Part shown: positions 33,330-33,949 of the stretch, in pieces
Layout: every line of letters begins with the position of its first letter
Numbering within the stretch: position 1 is the stretch's first letter
Assembly: GCF_002863225.1 (NCBI RefSeq)
Contig: NZ_PKEK01000016.1
Location: forward strand, 1 to 33,949
Origin: Mycobacterium sp.
GTDB lineage: Bacteria; Actinomycetota; Actinomycetes; Mycobacteriales; Mycobacteriaceae
Reading direction: 5' to 3'
Length of the DNA stretch: 33,949 bases
Notes under the pieces: model-generated
The model's database searches: none
The model's input: only the letters and a program-made list of their open reading frames with translations
Told to the model about the DNA's origin: nothing
Made by a program: the position numbers and the translations under genes

Positions 33330-33571
33330 GCAACTTCTCGCGGCGGATGAATTCGCCCAGTCAGCAAACTACGAGAGTATGCTGGCCGCAGTGTCGGCGC
33401 AGTCGGGCCGAGCGCGACTCCGACCGCCGAAGCACGCACCGCTCGATCTCCCTGGGCTCCGCGCCCTACGCTTCGCGCACGTCGTTCGCTCCTTGCCGCC
33501 GCCCTCATCTCCGTCCAAATCATACTTTTAGAATCAAATACGGCAATGATCAGACTCTATGTTTTGTGCGG
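33330..33571 (-). other. Long leader region of the acyltransferase gene
   Basis: This 242-base gap holds element copy 4 at its right end. A small Arg-rich frame on the minus strand (33326-33523, 65 codons) begins at the ATG inside the element and overlaps the acyltransferase start by ATGA. Its composition looks like random GC-rich translation, so it is not called as a gene. The gap probably holds a leader or a second, unseen promoter. Confidence 0.4.
33521..33534 (-). promoter_or_regulatory. Locus-wide 14-base element, copy 4 (acyltransferase gene)
   Basis: On the minus strand this is an exact ATTCTAAAAGTATG, and the next bases give TATGAT as a possible -10 hexamer. It lies between the EsxN-type gene end and the acyltransferase start, oriented toward the acyltransferase gene. 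The distance to that start (191 bases) is greater than in the other three units (62-69). Confidence 0.72.
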
Positions 33572-33856
33572 TCAGGCCCAGCTGGAGCCGACGGCGGCGT
33601 CGGTGCTCGACATGTTGTTGCCGGCGGTCTGCACCTTCTGGCCGTGGCTGTTGGCCTGCTCGTAGATCACCTGGAAGTTACGTCCCAACGAGGTGATGAA
33701 CTCCTGGCAGGCCACCGAACCCGAACCGCCCCAGAAGTCACCGGCAGCCAGCACATCGCGAACGATGGCCTGGTGCTCGGCCTCCAGGGAAGCGGCCTGA
33801 GCGCGGATCAGCGCGCCATGGGCATCGACGTCACCGAACTGGTAATTGATCGACAT
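33572..33856 (-). CDS. esxN: WXG100 protein of the EsxN (Mtb9.9 / QILSS partner) family
   Basis: A 94-residue ESX substrate starting MSINYQFGDVDAHGALIRAQ, which is nearly the same as the M. tuberculosis EsxN/EsxI/EsxL/EsxO/EsxV group. The central turn is FWGGSGS (41-47). Two helices flank it and the C-terminus ends GSSWA. It pairs with the EsxM-type protein and is exported by the ESX-5 system. Which of the near-identical paralogues this is cannot be decided. The ATG follows GGGAG at seven bases, 36 bases after the partner gene. Confidence 0.95.
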   Translation of the reverse strand: MSINYQFGDVDAHGALIRAQAASLEAEHQAIVRDVLAAGDFWGGSGSVACQEFITSLGRNFQVIYEQANSHGQKVQTAGNNMSSTDAAVGSSWA

Positions 33857-33892
33857 AGTTGTTCTCCCAAACCTTTTCGAGTGATGACCGGG

Positions 33893-33949
33893 CTAGCTGG
33901 ACAGGATCTGCTGCGAGGCCTGCTCTTGGCTCTCGTAGTTGTTGGCGTC
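33893..33949 (-). CDS. esxM: C-terminal fragment of an EsxM-type WXG100 protein
   Basis: The last 18 codons before a TAG translate to an ANNYE...QEQASQQILSS tail, the defining end of the QILSS family that pairs with the EsxN group. The start lies beyond the window. It is the upstream gene of the EsxM-EsxN pair. Confidence 0.92.
   Translation of the reverse strand, partial: DANNYESQEQASQQILSS

Noticed and set aside
33326..33523. A 65-codon Arg-rich frame upstream of the acyltransferase gene
   Set aside because: Its four-base overlap looks like coupling, but the composition is that of random GC-rich DNA and the frame has no convincing structure.
1..33949. CRISPR arrays, insertion sequences, tRNA or rRNA genes
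   Set aside because: These were looked for on both strands. No spaced direct repeats, transposase motifs, terminal inverted repeats or cloverleaf sequences were found.

Overview
The window looks like a slow-growing Mycobacterium. GC is very high and GTG/TTG starts are frequent. The right edge carries an EsxN-type WXG100 protein and the tail of its EsxM-type partner (the QILSS / Mtb9.9 family tied to ESX-5, which from family knowledge is confined to slow growers). The left part carries a GAF-GGDEF-EAL protein that closely resembles Rv1354c and a MoeY-type protein like Rv1355c. Species cannot be fixed from the sequence alone.

Layout. 1-5862 is flanking chromosome: a gene tail, the cyclic-di-GMP enzyme, moeY and a cytochrome P450. 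6021-33329 is one large polysaccharide locus of the Wzx/Wzy type. A plus-strand unit (6021-11794) encodes a Wzc-like co-polymerase, a Wzy polymerase, a glycosidase-like lipoprotein and a GT4 glycosyltransferase. A divergent pair of units meets at 13731-13884: leftward a glycosyltransferase and an FkbM methyltransferase, rightward an FkbM and a class I methyltransferase. A leftward unit of 15 genes (31969 down to 15593) encodes nucleotide-sugar synthesis (RfbF, PIG-L, SDR, RmlC-like), the initiating phosphoglycosyltransferase, a WecG-type transferase, the Wzx flippase, a GT2-GT4 fusion, an FAD enzyme, two NovU-type C-methyltransferases, another glycosyltransferase, a class I methyltransferase, an F420-type luciferase-like oxidoreductase and a CmcI/rhamnosyl-O-methyltransferase-like enzyme. 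A separate acyltransferase gene (32193-33329) follows. The ESX pair begins at 33572.

How it may work. RfbF would make CDP-glucose, which the SDR, RmlC-like and C-methyltransferase enzymes would turn into an unusual branched deoxy-sugar. The WbaP-like enzyme would load the first sugar on polyprenyl phosphate, and the glycosyltransferases would extend it. Seven methyltransferases and one acyltransferase would decorate it, Wzx would flip it, and Wzy with the Wzc-like protein would polymerise it. This predicts a heavily methylated exopolysaccharide or capsule. The structure itself is inference.

The strongest new signal is a 14-base element, ATTCTAAAAGTATG, found upstream of all four transcription starts of the locus with no more than one mismatch per copy. 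It suggests that one regulator or sigma factor switches on the whole locus. A second oddity is the Wzc-like protein, whose Walker A lysine is replaced by threonine. No insertion sequence, CRISPR array, tRNA or rRNA was seen, and no gene-free stretch exceeds about 250 bases.
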